Source: Echinarachnius parma
Lineage: Eukaryota > Echinodermata > Echinoidea > Clypeasteroida > Echinarachniidae
Reading direction: 5' to 3'
Assembly (NCBI GenBank): GCA_037951105.1
Contig: JBAMJV010003935.1
Location: forward strand, 240,001-304,000
Length of the DNA stretch: 64,000 bases
Each line of letters begins with the position of its first letter. Position 1 is the stretch's first letter. Shown here piece by piece: positions 34,937 through 46,940 of the stretch. The position numbers were made by a program, and so were the translations under genes. The notes below the pieces were generated by a model that was given only the letters and a program-made list of their open reading frames with translations, was not told where the DNA came from and did no database searches.

Positions 34937-34966
34937 AAAATGAAATCAATGCAAGTTACTGATGAT
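34937..34966 (+). CDS. Candidate 30-nt cassette exon between the two CAP-Gly exons
   Basis: Acceptor ttgctcttacag and a full-consensus donor GTAAGT bracket exactly 30 nt. They read KMKSMQVTDD in the frame left open by the previous exon (phase 0 in, phase 0 out). Skipping it also works: the upstream exon ends GLK and the next begins VGDRV, matching the usual CLIP-170 spacing. It is therefore optional at best. Confidence 0.3.
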
Positions 34967-35179
34967 GTAAGTAATGCAAAGATTCAACAGAGGAACAAAA
35001 AGTCTTACAATACTCTTGAAAGACTTCTAATTTAAATATCCATCTCTATCACTTTATATTAGTACCAAATTGTGGTATTCTAGGCTATAATTTGCATGCC
35101 TTGGCTTGTATATATATATATATCGTATTTAAAATAAGTTTAATATGTATCTTAATCCACATAAGAAAATATCCAAGGC

Positions 35180-36290
35180 TTTAATAATTAGATATTAATC
35201 CTAATCAACATGAAGTTGATAGTGCTCAGTTAATCTCGGCTATAATTGTAAATCTTACTCAAGCCCCAAGTAGATCATCAATACAATTCATGCTATAACT
35301 TGTAAATTAAGTGTTTATCTTGCACCAGAAAAGTTCAATATTAATTAAAATTGAGGAAAAGGTGGTAGTTGATATTTATGATCCCATTTAGTTATTCCCA
35401 GGTAGTATTGTATGCCATATATGTACTGTACATAAAATACCCAAGAAAATATGAAATATTAATTCTAGTTGCTAAATATTGAACTAAATTGCTTATGATC
35501 ATACAGTAGGTTAAACCAGGCTAAAGTAATATGACAGACTACATTCTACCTTAGACCAGAAAAAATTAAATATTTATCTTACCCATGGCACGCAATATTT
35601 ATAAGATAAGTATACGCAATCCCCAAACGAAATATGCACCCTAATCACCAGGTAGTTGCTGAATCCAGACAATACATATAATATGTTGTAATGTTTTATT
35701 TGTAAAGACTAATGATATATTAATCCCTACCAACAAGTATTTAGATGAGTCCAAGCAATACTTTATATAGTTGTGTTTTAGACAAGACATAAATATATTA
35801 ACTCTAATCATCATGCTTAGTTTGATGAGCAGAATCGCAAAATATATGTGTGTATTTTGATCCAGACAATATGAATATTCATACATTGTTCAAAGTCTTA
35901 CACCAGATTAACCCTAATCACTAGGTAGGTGATAAGCAGATGCAATTTGGTACTCTCTATTCCAGAGTTAAACCATGCAATAGTCCCATGCTAATTCCAC
36001 TGCAACCCCTGTTATTGTCCCTTGAAATATTCCCTCGCAATTTATGTTTTAAGTGTTCAAAGACAATTGCAATATTCATCCTAATCGCCAGGTAGTTGAT
36101 GATCGGATACAGTATAGTAAATCACTTATCCCTAGTTAACCAGGCGAGTCCCTTGCAATATAAATGTTTCATTTTTAAGTGAAGACAAGTAAAATATTAC
36201 CCCTAATCGCCAGGTAGTTGATGAGCGGATATATAGTAAATCACTTATCCCAAGTTAAACCAGGCGATAGTCTCACGCTAATTCCTCAAC
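35180..36290. repeat. Intronic tandem array, units of about 80-130 bp
   Basis: Repeats of 'cctaatcRccaggtagttgatgagcggata' appear near 35640, 35720, 35798, 35905, 36076 and 36196. The last two also share 'agtaaatcacttatcccNagttaaNccaggcga'. Older units lie further left. Confidence 0.8.
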
Positions 36291-36339
36291 AATCCAGCCA
36301 ATAGCCCCTTGCTAATTCCCCCTCTGTCCCAATCCATCA

Positions 36340-36700
36340 AATCCAATGAGCCATCGTGCAAGGCCCTGTCCGCCCTCTCGGCCGTCACGCCATTCTCTCA
36401 AGAAGAAATTTACTCCCTTCCTGGCGACTAATCGCGTCACTACCACGTTGCTGAGGCTGCTGCCACGCTCGCTCGCACGCCCGTGAGGAGGTGCCGACGC
36501 AAAAATGCGAGATGAGACACCCGATTTCCTGTTTTGTAAAATTTTGTAGCGTAGCGGTGGTGTTGAAGTCGTCAAACAACGGAAAAAAGGGGCAACAACG
36601 GTTTTGGCCTCGGGTTTAGTCATATATTTTCCCCCCCTTCTCCTTGATTGGTTTGCACCGTGTGTCTTTAACCGTTGAGGACGAGAGAGTTATTGAGTCA
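36340..36700 (+). promoter_or_regulatory. CpG-rich block, candidate internal promoter of the CLIP gene
   Basis: About 350 bp dense in CpG (e.g. gctcgctcgcacgcccgtg) stand in AT-rich intron. The downstream edge holds ATTGG (36649-36653), an inverted CCAAT box. No TATA box was recognised. It is followed within 300 bp by an ATG exon with a good donor. Inference only. Confidence 0.4.
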
Positions 36701-36924
36701 TTATGAAGGAGAACAGCATTTGTGCATGTTGGATCTACAGGTACTGAACATAGCAGGCCGAAGTGTGTTGTAGTGTACACGTTAATGCATTATTCAGTAT
36801 ATGCAAGAAGAGTGAATACGCAACTACACATGCGAGGGACTAAGCGAGGCTTTTTGTGTGTGGAATTATTCAAGTACAGCCAGAGGCGGATTACGGAATT
36901 GTGTTTTATTTAAAGTTATTTGAT

Positions 36925-36963
36925 ATGCAGCGCAGGAGAACATTCTCAAGAAGTGGTCTGCAG
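36925..36963 (+). CDS. Candidate alternative first coding exon (short CLIP isoform)
   Basis: ATG at 36925 opens MQRRRTFSRSGLQ and ends CAG|GTATTA in phase 0. That would join directly to the CAP-Gly 2 exon at 40307 (VGDRV...) and give a protein with one CAP-Gly. It lies 3' of the CpG-rich block. An earlier ATG at 36703 opens a short frame (MKENSICACWIYR) that would act as an upstream ORF or belong to another 5' exon with donor at 36740. No protein homology supports it. Confidence 0.3.
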
Positions 36964-38962
36964 GTATTACACACATTTTATTATACCCATTTATTTAGTA
37001 TGGTGTTTGTGTTATAGCAAAAAAAAAAGGAAAAAAGGGAGAGGGTGAGACGTTGAATGTGCCTTTATGGTGTAGTGCACAGTGTGTTTATAATATAGTC
37101 CTGTACTTCGGAAGTTACACTGTGTAGTTTGTTTCCTTTAAAAGCATTTTAATAGGAGTTTGCTCCAAATTTAATGTTACTTCAACTATTTAGATTGATA
37201 AGTTACTTTTGTTCTGCATACATTTATGAAAAACTAAAAATCTTAAACAATTCTAGAATTGATAGAATTTCAATCTTTGTATTTATGTACTTGAATTTGA
37301 AAAAAATTGTATTTATAGACATGAACTACTCATGGAAATAGGAAATTAATAAATATACCGTCGTTCAATTATGATCATTGTTTTCATTTGTCTTGTAAGA
37401 TTTGTTATGGTTTTGATGAGTCATGCGTACAATCCAATGCTTCATTTGTCACCTACGCCAATTAGTCATTCTTAGTCAATTTTACCAAATTTATGTACAT
37501 GTATACATATTTTTGACTTGAAATTGTTGCTCGCATTCACTTGCATACATGTACTTGAACTGCTATCCAATGTGAATGCAGCCCACGTATCGGTCAAACC
37601 TGCTTTAAATAGCAATTTCCTAAACAAATAAAGGTCACCTTTCTATAAAGACCCTCTATAGATACATGTATGTATTTATCTTGTATCCCTAGCTCAGAGC
37701 AGTTTGCATGAAAGTGAACCTGTAGATAAAGACCACCTGTAGATCAACACCCCTTTTCGACTGTATTCTGCTTTTAGAAAATCCTTTAATACAGAGGATT
37801 ATTATTAAAAGCAAAGCTAACAACAGTTCAAACATACATGTACTGTAGAGAGACAATCTATCTAGAGCAATAATTTGATTCATATTGAGATGCACATAGA
37901 ATACATGTACATGTACACTGTAATGTGGATGTACAATTGTATACTGAATTTCAAGAGTAGTCTCAAATACTAGAAAAAATTACATAAAGAATTAAAGGGA
38001 CCATCCCGAGATATGTTTTGCACTATTTTTTCTTACAGATAGGTTCTTTCAATTTATATATTTTGTTACTAGTTTGAAATGAATGATTGTGTGCAATTTA
38101 GCTTTTGTAAAGATGAATCTTATTCCATCTGTGTGAAAAAAAAATTAAGTGTGGTCTTGAAAAAGGCCATAATATGATGACACACGCGGGTACACCACCC
38201 TATTGTAAATGAGCTGTGGACATTCATAATGAGTGCAGAAAATTAGCATCGGACGTTAGATGTCACGTTGCTTCCATCTTGGCGTCGATGGAGTGTTGCA
38301 GATTATTAAAAATGGTTGGCCATGCATTAGCATGGAAGTACTCTCTGTGGGATTATGTGTATTACATACATTTACATTCGGCAACATCAGTTGTGGAGGA
38401 AGGGATAGTTATAAAGAAGATGATAGATAAATATCAATCTCTGCAAATATATGAAATAGGCCATTATCTCAAGATTTGTGTGTGCCTTGATGATGGAAGG
38501 GTTAAGTTTTGTTATTTGTGTTGCTCGTCCAATAAATAAATTTGATCATGAGCTCAGATTTATAAGCAAATGAAATGAGTAGGCTTGATTTTATCAGTCT
38601 ACTAGTTGCCATATGTAGTCTCCCATACCCCAACATAGCTCTATTAACTCTGCGATATTTCCTACATTCTATGATTTTGTACATGAGGATAGCATGTGAA
38701 GAAAAGCCAGTTCTAAAGTAATGCCACAATGGAATGTATTACTTGACTTGAAACTGTATTATAAATCACCTCTTCACAGTAAATATTTAATTTCTTTGAT
38801 TGGTTAAATTAATGCTAAAAAATATTTCTTTTGTTTTGTTTATGGCATGTGTTCAGGTTAAGAGTGGGTAAATAGTGAGTGTAAATAAGCTTTGGAAGTG
38901 TGAAGGAGTTGGGCTAGTGAAAAAAAACAAAAACATAATTCACATTATTAATGTTCTTACAG
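36964..38962. other. Intron sequence
   Basis: AT-rich. About 38174-38300 looks like a diverged fragment of the GATGACATAAA MITE in reverse order (gatgacacacgcgggtac, then ccatcttggcg). Otherwise nothing was recognised. Confidence 0.45.
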
Positions 38963-38985
38963 GTTGGAGACAGGATAATATGACA
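38963..38985 (+). pseudogene. Remnant of CAP-Gly 2 exon, copy A
   Basis: Acceptor-like 'taatgttcttacag' and GTTGGAGACAGG match the start of the real exon and its intron flank (compare 39885-39916). The frame then hits TGA at once. Only about 35 bp in all can be aligned, so this is the weakest copy. Confidence 0.45.
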
Positions 38986-39485
38986 TCGTTGAGTTCTCAA
39001 AGGGTCAATCTGAAATCAATCCTACTGCATTACATCATTGTATTTTGATTAGTGGATCCAACAACTAATTAACACCTAATTTGTTTCTGTTAAAGTGAAA
39101 CCAGTAAAGTGTCTAACTCCACGAAAATGATTGGAGCTTCCACATTTCTCTTCTACCGTGTTGTTTGGCTTATGGTAATAGAAGAATAAAATACTAGGGT
39201 TAGATTTTTTAAAATGCCCCTTTAGTATGACGATATATATCATTGATAATCATTTAGCTCAAGAGCGTTAATGAACGGTCATAAACCTCATACACATTGT
39301 ACAGTAATTTGTTGTAAAAGCTGACGCTTTTCGCTTTTTTAACCAGGAAAGAAGTGTTCTTTTTTAATGAAACTTTCACACATCATTCGGACATATCTTA
39401 CAATGATTTTGGTATAGGATTGAAGTCTCAAATGTAATTTTGGGCAATATCTGACACTTTACAGGTGCACCTTTTATGTTCAAAT

Positions 39486-39595
39486 GTTGGTGACGAGGTA
39501 AATGTGAGTGGCAACAAGCTTGGTACATTGAGGTATACAGGCACAACAGAGTATGCCACAAAGTTTGAGGAGGAATTGACAGGAATAGAAATGAG
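39486..39595 (+). pseudogene. Truncated duplicate of CAP-Gly 2 exon, copy B
   Basis: Reads VGDEVNVSGNKLGTLRYTGT, then TEYA, clearly the first part of the CAP-Gly 2 exon, then diverges with a 9-nt insertion. It stops matching before the GKNDG segment. The AG acceptor is gone (ttcaaatg in place of ttcacagg). Its downstream flank (ttgagatgtacattacattt) is shared with copy D. Confidence 0.85.
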
Positions 39596-39702
39596 ATTCA
39601 GATTCAATAATACACTATGTAACTTTCGTTGTTTTATTTTGAGATGTACATTACATTTCTTAAGGAAGTATTAATCATTCTCATGGTTATTGTTTTACAT
39701 AG

Positions 39703-39798
39703 GTTAGAGACAATGAAATAGTAAGTGGCAGCAAACTAAGAACGATGTCGAATATGGGGACAACAGAATTGCCAAGAGAGAATGGGTGCAAATAGAAA
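39703..39798 (+). pseudogene. Truncated duplicate of CAP-Gly 2 exon, copy C
   Basis: Acceptor tacatag is kept and the text reads VRDNEIVSGSKLRTM. A 1-nt deletion at 'gaattgcc' (gagtttgcc in the real exon) shifts the frame and TAG follows. The unit is 217 bp after copy B. It lacks GKNDG. Confidence 0.85.
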
Positions 39799-39904
39799 TT
39801 AGCTTTTTTTGTGTTCTATGCTATATGGTCTGTTGTTGTTTTGTTTTTTTAGATAACTTTCTTAATGAAATATTGATAATTATCATTGTTGACGTTCTTG
39901 ACAG

Positions 39905-40003
39905 GTTGGAGACAGAGTGATAGTGAGTGGCAGCAAACTAGTAACAATGAGGTACACAGGCACAACAGAGTTTACCAGGGGGGAATGGGCTGGAATAAAA
40001 ATG
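39905..40003 (+). pseudogene. Truncated duplicate of CAP-Gly 2 exon, copy D
   Basis: The best kept copy: acceptor cttgacag, then [20 protein letters not shown] through GEWAGIK, 33 codons without a stop. Homology ends at the same point as in copies B and C, before [11 protein letters not shown], and no donor follows. It cannot supply a working CAP-Gly fold. It is 202 bp after copy C and 402 bp before the real exon. Confidence 0.88.
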
Positions 40004-40306
40004 TTCTCCAGTTATATTATATTTCAACATTTGTTTTACTTTTAGTTTTGAGATGTATACATTTCTTTATGAAGTACAGTATATTCCTCGACATCTTGAT
40101 AATCTTGAACAATAGAGGATTACTCAGCTCAGTTATTTCAACAACTTTTCACCAGTAATCTCTACCCAAGCCAGTTTAGCTGAAGAAGTAACCTAGATAG
40201 GTTGCAAAACTGTTCTTCTCCACAAATAGTAAGTCCAGTTGCTTAGATTCAATTTTCAACTTAATGTACAATATTAACCATTCTTATTGTTGATTGTTGT
40301 TCACAG

Positions 40307-40449
40307 GTTGGAGACAGGGTGATAGTCAGTGGCAGCAAGCTTGGAACACTGAGGTTCACAGGCACGACGGAGTTTGCCAAGGGAGAATGGGCCGGAGTGG
40401 AACTAGACGAAGAGCAGGGCAAGAACGATGGTGCTGTTGCAGGAACCAG
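40307..40449 (+). CDS. CLIP-170-type protein, second CAP-Gly domain, 5' part
   Basis: Acceptor gttcacag, donor AG|GTGAGT; enters phase 0 from the CAP-Gly 1 exon and leaves after two bases of an Arg codon. It encodes [20 protein letters not shown] and onward, with [10 protein letters not shown] (local residues 26-35) and the GKNDG signature (38-42), which line the groove that takes EEY/F tails. The GVELDE wording is that of the second CLIP-170 CAP-Gly. It is preceded by three or four decayed copies of its own 5' part within 1.4 kb. Confidence 0.93.
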
Positions 40450-40655
40450 GTGAGTACAGTACGCAAAGTTGTGTAATTAATGATAATCTTTTGCCAGGAA
40501 CCAGGAATAATTATGTAAATGATTCCAAATGTAAGTCCTGAAATCAACGATAAACCCAGAATATTTAAATGGGACCATACATCATTTTAAATAAAAATCA
40601 GTACTCATTGCCATCAGTGGTACTAAAAAGAACCTATTTTTTTCCCCTCTCACAG

Positions 40656-40920
40656 ATACTTCAATTGTAAACCAAAGCATGGGCTCTTCGCCCCCGTCCA
40701 CAAAGTCGCCAAGGTGCGGGGCGGAAAGGGCATTACGCCCCGCCTGCCCTCGCAAGGCGATGGAACCGGTCTCTCACAGAGCAAGCTCAGCACCAGTTCT
40801 ACCTCCATCAGCTCTATGGGGTCGTCTTCCAATGCCTCCAACATGTCCAGGGGGCTGGCCCTCAGTTCGGGGGACCTGGGGTCTTCGCCCCGTGGCTCCG
40901 TCGACTCCAAGAAGTCACAG
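40656..40920 (+). CDS. CLIP-170-type protein, CAP-Gly 2 end and Ser-rich linker
   Basis: Acceptor cctctcacag, donor CAG|GTGGGT. The first base completes Arg, followed by YFNCKPKHGLFAPVHKVAKV, the closing strands of CAP-Gly 2. The remaining 60-odd residues are Gly/Ser-rich with basic spots (LSTSSTSISSMGSSSNASNM). This corresponds to the Ser-rich segment after the CAP-Gly domains of CLIP-170, which in vertebrates is phosphorylated and tunes microtubule binding. It ends in phase 0 and is GC-rich relative to the intron. Confidence 0.92.
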
Positions 40921-43899
40921 GTGGGTTCCCCCCTCCCCCTTTTTCCCCCCAATTGTACCGTACTCTCTTCCTCTTTGATGATGTACTGATGTATTCTTGG
41001 GCTCTCAAATGGTTCCATGCATTAGAAGAGAGCAGATAATTAGTAGTCTCTATTCGATTGTACTATTTTGAGTTCCCCCCCCCCCCCTTATTACCTTACA
41101 TCACTTTTCCCTCCCCTCTCCATTTCTCAATCCGTAACCCCCTCCCCCACCACATACGATTCGATGCTTTACATGGGACCAGAGGTTTGTTTTACTCCTT
41201 TTAATTTGATTGATACCCTACCCCTCTTAAAACCCCACCCCACCCACCACCCAAATCTTTGTGATATCATGACCCCTTTACAGTTCATACTTTCATGTTT
41301 ATAATCAACTCTCTCCTAGGGTAATATGTTTTGTGTTGTCAAAGTGTCTCTCTATTTAAATATCACCTGGTCTCCTTAGAGAATTTACCAACTCTAGAAT
41401 TTACATTTGTCATCATATTTACAGTTTCACATACAAATAATGAGTTAAAATCAACACATTTACTTAATACAAACATTCCACTAAGTGAAATAAAACAAGC
41501 ATTGGCATTGCCTTGGGTAGGTTTATAGCCCCCTGAAAAGCACATGCATGCTCAATTATGATTTTGTGTCACTGCTTCCAATTTCTTTCGAAATATTATG
41601 CACTTTTTCAGAATACACCAAGAATGTTTGAGCATGTGCTTGACATTTAAAATCAGAATATGAGTTTTATAATTTGCTCAAATATGATTTTGCATGATCA
41701 GATAATACATATAGCCACGATTTTTTGTTCAATTTTAAATTGAAAATGTTGCGTAAAGTATTTGACATGACTATGCTAGAAAAAACAAAACAACCTATAT
41801 TGCGCACATTTTTGTCAAAGTTATGAAAATACAAACATTGGAAAACAATGACTCTTACAAATATTTAAATGCTCACTGCAAAATAACACTTTGAAGAAGT
41901 ATTATGTTTTATTAGACAGAGCTGCTATATTGAGTCAATTTAAGTGAAAGAAAAATATTTAAAAAGCTGCCTATGAATTGTATATGTTCCTTTTATCTTC
42001 TAGCAATAAAGACTATAGTTATATGCGGTACAATATACTTGGAAAAATCAAATGTGCCTATTTTTGTATGATCTTAATCTAAGCTTCATGTACATGTCCA
42101 TCTTTTCTTATGATTTCAATTTGTTTTTTGTTGTCATTCCTATTCATTTTATTTGCCTTTTTTGTTTTCTCCCCTCTTCTTTTGTCCCTCATCTTTTTCA
42201 TGAACTATATATATACTCCTCTTGCTCCGTATCACAATTAAATATAACTGCTGTTTATATATATATTTCATATGCCACACATAAACACATATATGTTTAT
42301 CTTTCATCATCACCACATTTTCATTTTAAGTGTTACATTGCCACTTTGAATTTGTTTGTTTTTTCTTTATAATTTTTGCAACAATTGGGTTGTCTAAAAT
42401 CGGTTTTAATTGGTCCGTAATGGTTGGTTTATTCTTTGATTGAATTGGTGCATGGCACTTGGGATTTGGTAATATTCGCAATTTTTGTGACAATTTGAGT
42501 TCTCAAATTTTGGTTTTACTTGGTATTTGATGATTGGATTTGTTTTTTTCTGGTATGATTTGGTAAACGTTGACTTCTCTTTTTCATTGGGATGGACCAT
42601 TTTGATTTTATATTTTTGACTTTGCTGTTCCATTCACAAATTGGTTGTTATGCTGGTGATGTGATTTACGACTTGTTATTTTGTTGATTTATGGGTTTTA
42701 AATTTTGGGGAAACTAATGTGATTAAAATTCATTTCTACTCAACTTTCCTTTCTTCTATTGCCCATCACTAACATAAACTTTCACTTGACCGCAACCAAC
42801 GCGATATATCATGTTCCGTCAAAACCCCCAATTACGAAACTAAACACTCCTAAAACAACACCCCTGCGAAAATAAAATCTTTGTGGATGGTGAAATCGCT
42901 GACCCATACCCTACCTTGGGGACATCAATAACTTGACCATGAATGGCCCCTGCTGTGCCCGAAAATATGCGAATGACCACTGCTGGACATTCTTCCATAC
43001 CTCCCGAATGTCTTGTATTGTCATTGTGGACTCTTGATTGTTTTTGTGGGTTTATGGGGTCAAATTATGGCAATTTCCTTCTTTCTTCCTGTCAAAACTT
43101 CTGTTTTTTTATGGGTTTTTTTTTCTCGAAATGAATGCTATTCATGGAAACTTTAAATAAATGTTTTTTTTTCTTAAACGACTATGAAAATCTACTCCTG
43201 GGTACATAAAATACTCCATCTCCGAATGTCTTCTATGTTGAACCCTGAAAATGTTTGACTTTTTGTTTCTCTTTATTCCATGATTATTTTGACTATTTTC
43301 CTGAATTGATTAACTACACATACCTGATTTGGTTGACAATGTGTAACTTTGGGTACATTTTATAAATTTGTTGCTGTATTTTTTGTGAAATCTCTTTTGC
43401 CTTTTCGTATATGATATCGATTTTTGTTCACAAAAAATTCCTGGCTCACAACAAAATTTTATGAACATTCTTAATGAATATGTATGATATATCCACTTGT
43501 TGATAAATTCTGGTATCATTGGGCAATTCATGACATTTTTATTGATGGAAAATTTGCATTCTTTTTCTTCTGTTTCCGCTTTTCATTCACAATTTGTAAC
43601 ATCAACTTTCTTTCCATTGTGTTCTCTACTAATATTTTTGAAATAATTTCCTCAAAATTGTTGGCTTGCTGCTTGCATGAAATGAAATGATTAAAACAAA
43701 ATATTTTGGATCATTTGCCAATGTTTTGCTTTTATTTCAACTAACAATTGCAATTTCATTCCCCCATTTCAACATCCTTGTGTGCTAATACTGCCATTTT
43801 GCTGTCATGTGATAATGGGTGTATCCACACTTAAATCATTGCAATGGTCAACAACTGTCTTTCAAATGCGGCAATATTATACATTCCCTCTGCCACTAC
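40921..43899. other. Intron sequence
   Basis: Holds the only long poly-C of the window (13 C at about 41075-41087). No exon or clear element was recognised. Confidence 0.5.
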
Positions 43900-44455
43900 A
43901 TTTCTGCCACCACCATCACTGCAACTGCCTTTTCCAACACTACCAACAACTCCACCACCACCATTCCTACAACCCCACCACTACAACCACCACCACCACT
44001 GCCATTACTATAACCCCACCACCACCACCACAACCGCAACAATGTCTACAACCCTATTACCGCTACCATTACTGCATCCCCACCACTACCAACACCACTT
44101 CTGCCGCTACCATTACCATCACCACAACCACTACTACCTCCACTACACCCACTCTACCTCCACCACAACCATAATCACAACTAATAACTGACAATTGCTG
44201 CTACCCTTGTGACAACCAACACTACTATACTACTATCAAACCCTTCAAATTGCCACCACCACGATTATAACCATCAATGACACCACTACCACCACTACCA
44301 CCAATACCACCACCACCACCACCACAACCACAACCACCACCTGTACCGTTATCAAATCCTAAATGTTCAACCACAATTACTATTACCAATAATACCTCTA
44401 CCACCACCACCACCACCACCACCACCACCACCACCACCACTACCATTACATCTGT
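43900..44455. repeat. CCA/ACC-rich imperfect trinucleotide tract
   Basis: Over 500 bp of ccaccaccacaac-type sequence, densest at 44400-44445, ending 35 bp before the next exon's acceptor. Thr/Pro reading frames through it are low-complexity; the frame of the next exon is closed by TAG at 44487. Confidence 0.92.
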
Positions 44456-44489
44456 GCCCCTGTCTCACGTAAACGTTACCCCCGAGTAG

Positions 44490-44810
44490 CTCCGGCGACC
44501 GAGCGTGGGCCGTAGTATCCCAACCTCGCAGTCATCACCCTCCTCCATCAAACCGAGAAGAGAGAGAGAGAAAGTGAAAAAGAAGAAAGAGAAAGAGGAA
44601 GAAAAAGAAGAAGAAGTTTTCATTGCCGCCACGACTGTAACGACCACAGAGGCGCTGCCGCCACCAGCCACAAACGGCCTCCGGTCGCGATCGGACTCGG
44701 CCGAGTCCGATTCATCGGCCGGTCTCCTCTCTCCGGTCGTCACGGATGCGATTATCGCTAAGGTGGCGACGACCGAGTCATACTCGTCTTTGCCCGAGTC
44801 TGAATCTCAG
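44490..44810 (+). CDS. CLIP-type protein, charged and Ser-rich linker exon
   Basis: Phase 0 at both ends; acceptor gagtag (44484-44489), donor CAG|GTACCT. The encoded 107 residues start LRRPSVGRSIPTSQSSPSSI. They continue through a Lys/Glu tract (KKKKEKEEEKEEE), a Thr/Ala segment and a Ser/Asp stretch (SRSDSAESDSSAG), ending SLPESESQ. It is predicted disordered. No family homology was recognised, but the position (between the Ser-rich linker and the coiled coil), the phases and the coding-like GC content support it. The acceptor is the least certain point. Confidence 0.72.
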
Positions 44811-44928
44811 GTACCTACATGTACTTGTACACCGTATATAGCAATCATTACCTTGCAATATATTATGCATTCCTATCATGGTATCATCATCAATCTATTA
44901 GATAGTAGATAGATCTTTAGTATCATCA

Positions 44929-45092
44929 GGGCCCCATTATAGAAAGAGATGCAATCGGATGTAAAGTTGCAATTAATAAGTCAGATCATGTGACTGAATG
45001 CACCAATCTGATTGGTTTAAATTTGCATATTTTCTGACTTGCAATTAATTGCTACTTTACAATCAATTGAGAATCTTTCTGCAACAGGGCCC
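44929..45092. mobile_element. GTTGCAGAAAGA-type MITE in intron
   Basis: GGGCCCCATTATAGAAAGAG at the left, CTTTCTGCAACAGGGCCC at the right. Internal complementary 'ttgcaattaat' segments. Confidence 0.78.
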
Positions 45093-46075
45093 AGAGGTTG
45101 TCTACTTACATTTATACAGTAGCGTCTCTACATATTAGTAGAATAGCCTATTTCCATATTATCTCTGGCATGTTGACCCCCCCCCCTCCTAGCATAGCAA
45201 AATGCTGTTGTATGGGTATACATTAATATACAATGTATATTGCGAGCATAGATACACATACATATATATTCATACTCATAAATATAAATACACATTAAAA
45301 ACATCTAGTAGAATTCACATCTGCAATTAATAGCAGTGGTCTTTAGAGGTCTACAACTATAAAGAAGCAACGAAAAAAAGGAGAAAGAAATTTGTACATC
45401 TGAAAGCTCAATGTCTGTATTTAAATTTGCTTTTGCTTATTGGAATCGATGTATGTTGCATACCTGTAGGCTTTTGTAAGTGGTGCTTCATAGAACTAGA
45501 TCAAGCCTAGAAATATGCAGGTAGAATTAGAGACATATCTAGATTGCTGAAGTTTATGAAACTCATGAAAATCTAGGGTAATTAATTTGTGTGCTATTCT
45601 GTAACATTTTACCTGTGAAGTAGCAAAATTTGTCTTGTTTTACACACATTCATAAAAACAAACTCACATCCATATATATACACTAATTCATAATTTTTGT
45701 AACACATTAACAGTGCTTATATGGTATGTAATCTAATTCAATTTACATTTGCATTATTATATTAAATTCATTCCATATTCAATTGAAATGGATTAAAATG
45801 TAATCAGCAACTTTATTTAATGTATTGTGAAAGCATTCAAAGTAATAAACATCCTTCCTTTCATATCATATTTTTGTATACATTAGTTGCTTGATAGATA
45901 TTGGGATTGGGTTACGATGTGGGCCATATCAGTAAGAATAACTTTTTAATAGGCAATTTAGATTGATGTTCAATGTCATATCATAGTTTGATGTTCAAAA
46001 TCATAAATATTGTTGAAGTTCAAAATCATAAATCATGTTTAAGATGAAAGTTTTAAAGTTACCTCAATCTGTCAA
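45093..46075. other. Intron sequence
   Basis: Nothing recognised. Confidence 0.5.
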
Positions 46076-46940
46076 CCAGTGATTAATAGCTCATCTCATT
46101 CCACCATGGCCTTTGAACACAGCAGTCCTAACCTTGCACTCTATTTTAAATATTTTACTTGGAAAATTATTTCTCAAACTGTTGTCAAAACATGTTTAAA
46201 TTCTGTAAAAATTAATAACTATTAAGAAGATATTGATGTATCGCTGAATCATGTGCTGGTAAATATTTTTTCTTCTTGTGACACTTAAAAGTTAATTGCA
46301 AGGTATTAACCCTTTTCCTACGGGGGGGGGGGGGGGGGGGGGGGGGAACCTGGTGGGCTATGGAGATTTCAGATTCCCAACGGGAACGAACGGTTTAACA
46401 GTAGATTATGATTGGGGTCATATATTTATTTATTTGAATAACTGTGGGACATGCAGTGCAGATCAATGTTCCATCCTTTAAATTATAAATGATAGCAGAT
46501 CATTAAATCCCCATATTTCTATTATTGATTGATAGCTACTGTCATTCGTCCATGGCTTTTGACCACAACATTCCTACCCTTGCATTGCGTAAAAACCCTC
46601 TCCCACCTACCATCAAAGTCCATAGGGCTACTGCAGAAATACTGTTTGAACGTTACATTAAAATGGGGGTATGTTTAGGTGTTTGGTTTTAAGCTATTTT
46701 CCAGGTAGCAATAAAGGCCTTAGAGTTATGATTAATATACTGCTCACATAACAATTATATGAGTGAGCTTGACTGATATGCACAGATTAGGTGTGAGGTT
46801 TATAGGTATTTTTCCAGGTGGCACAAAGGTCCATAGAGTTATACTAGAAATACTTCTCTATGTGGCCATACAAATAGTCAAGATTTATATGAATGTTTTA
46901 ATAGGTGCTCGATTTATAGCTATTTTCCAGGTAGCATTTA
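46076..46940. repeat. Local duplications and 25-G tract
   Basis: 'gatagctNctNtcattcNNccatggc' occurs near 46085 and 46530. 'tataggtatttttccaggtNgca' occurs near 46693, 46800 and 46915. Poly-G at 46322-46346. The text after it (aacctggtgggctatg) recurs at 55202. Confidence 0.6.

Noticed and set aside
43782-44446. Several overlapping Thr/Pro- and Val-rich open frames on both strands
   Set aside because: Low-complexity translation of the CCA tract; the frame of the adjacent exon is closed by TAG at 44487.
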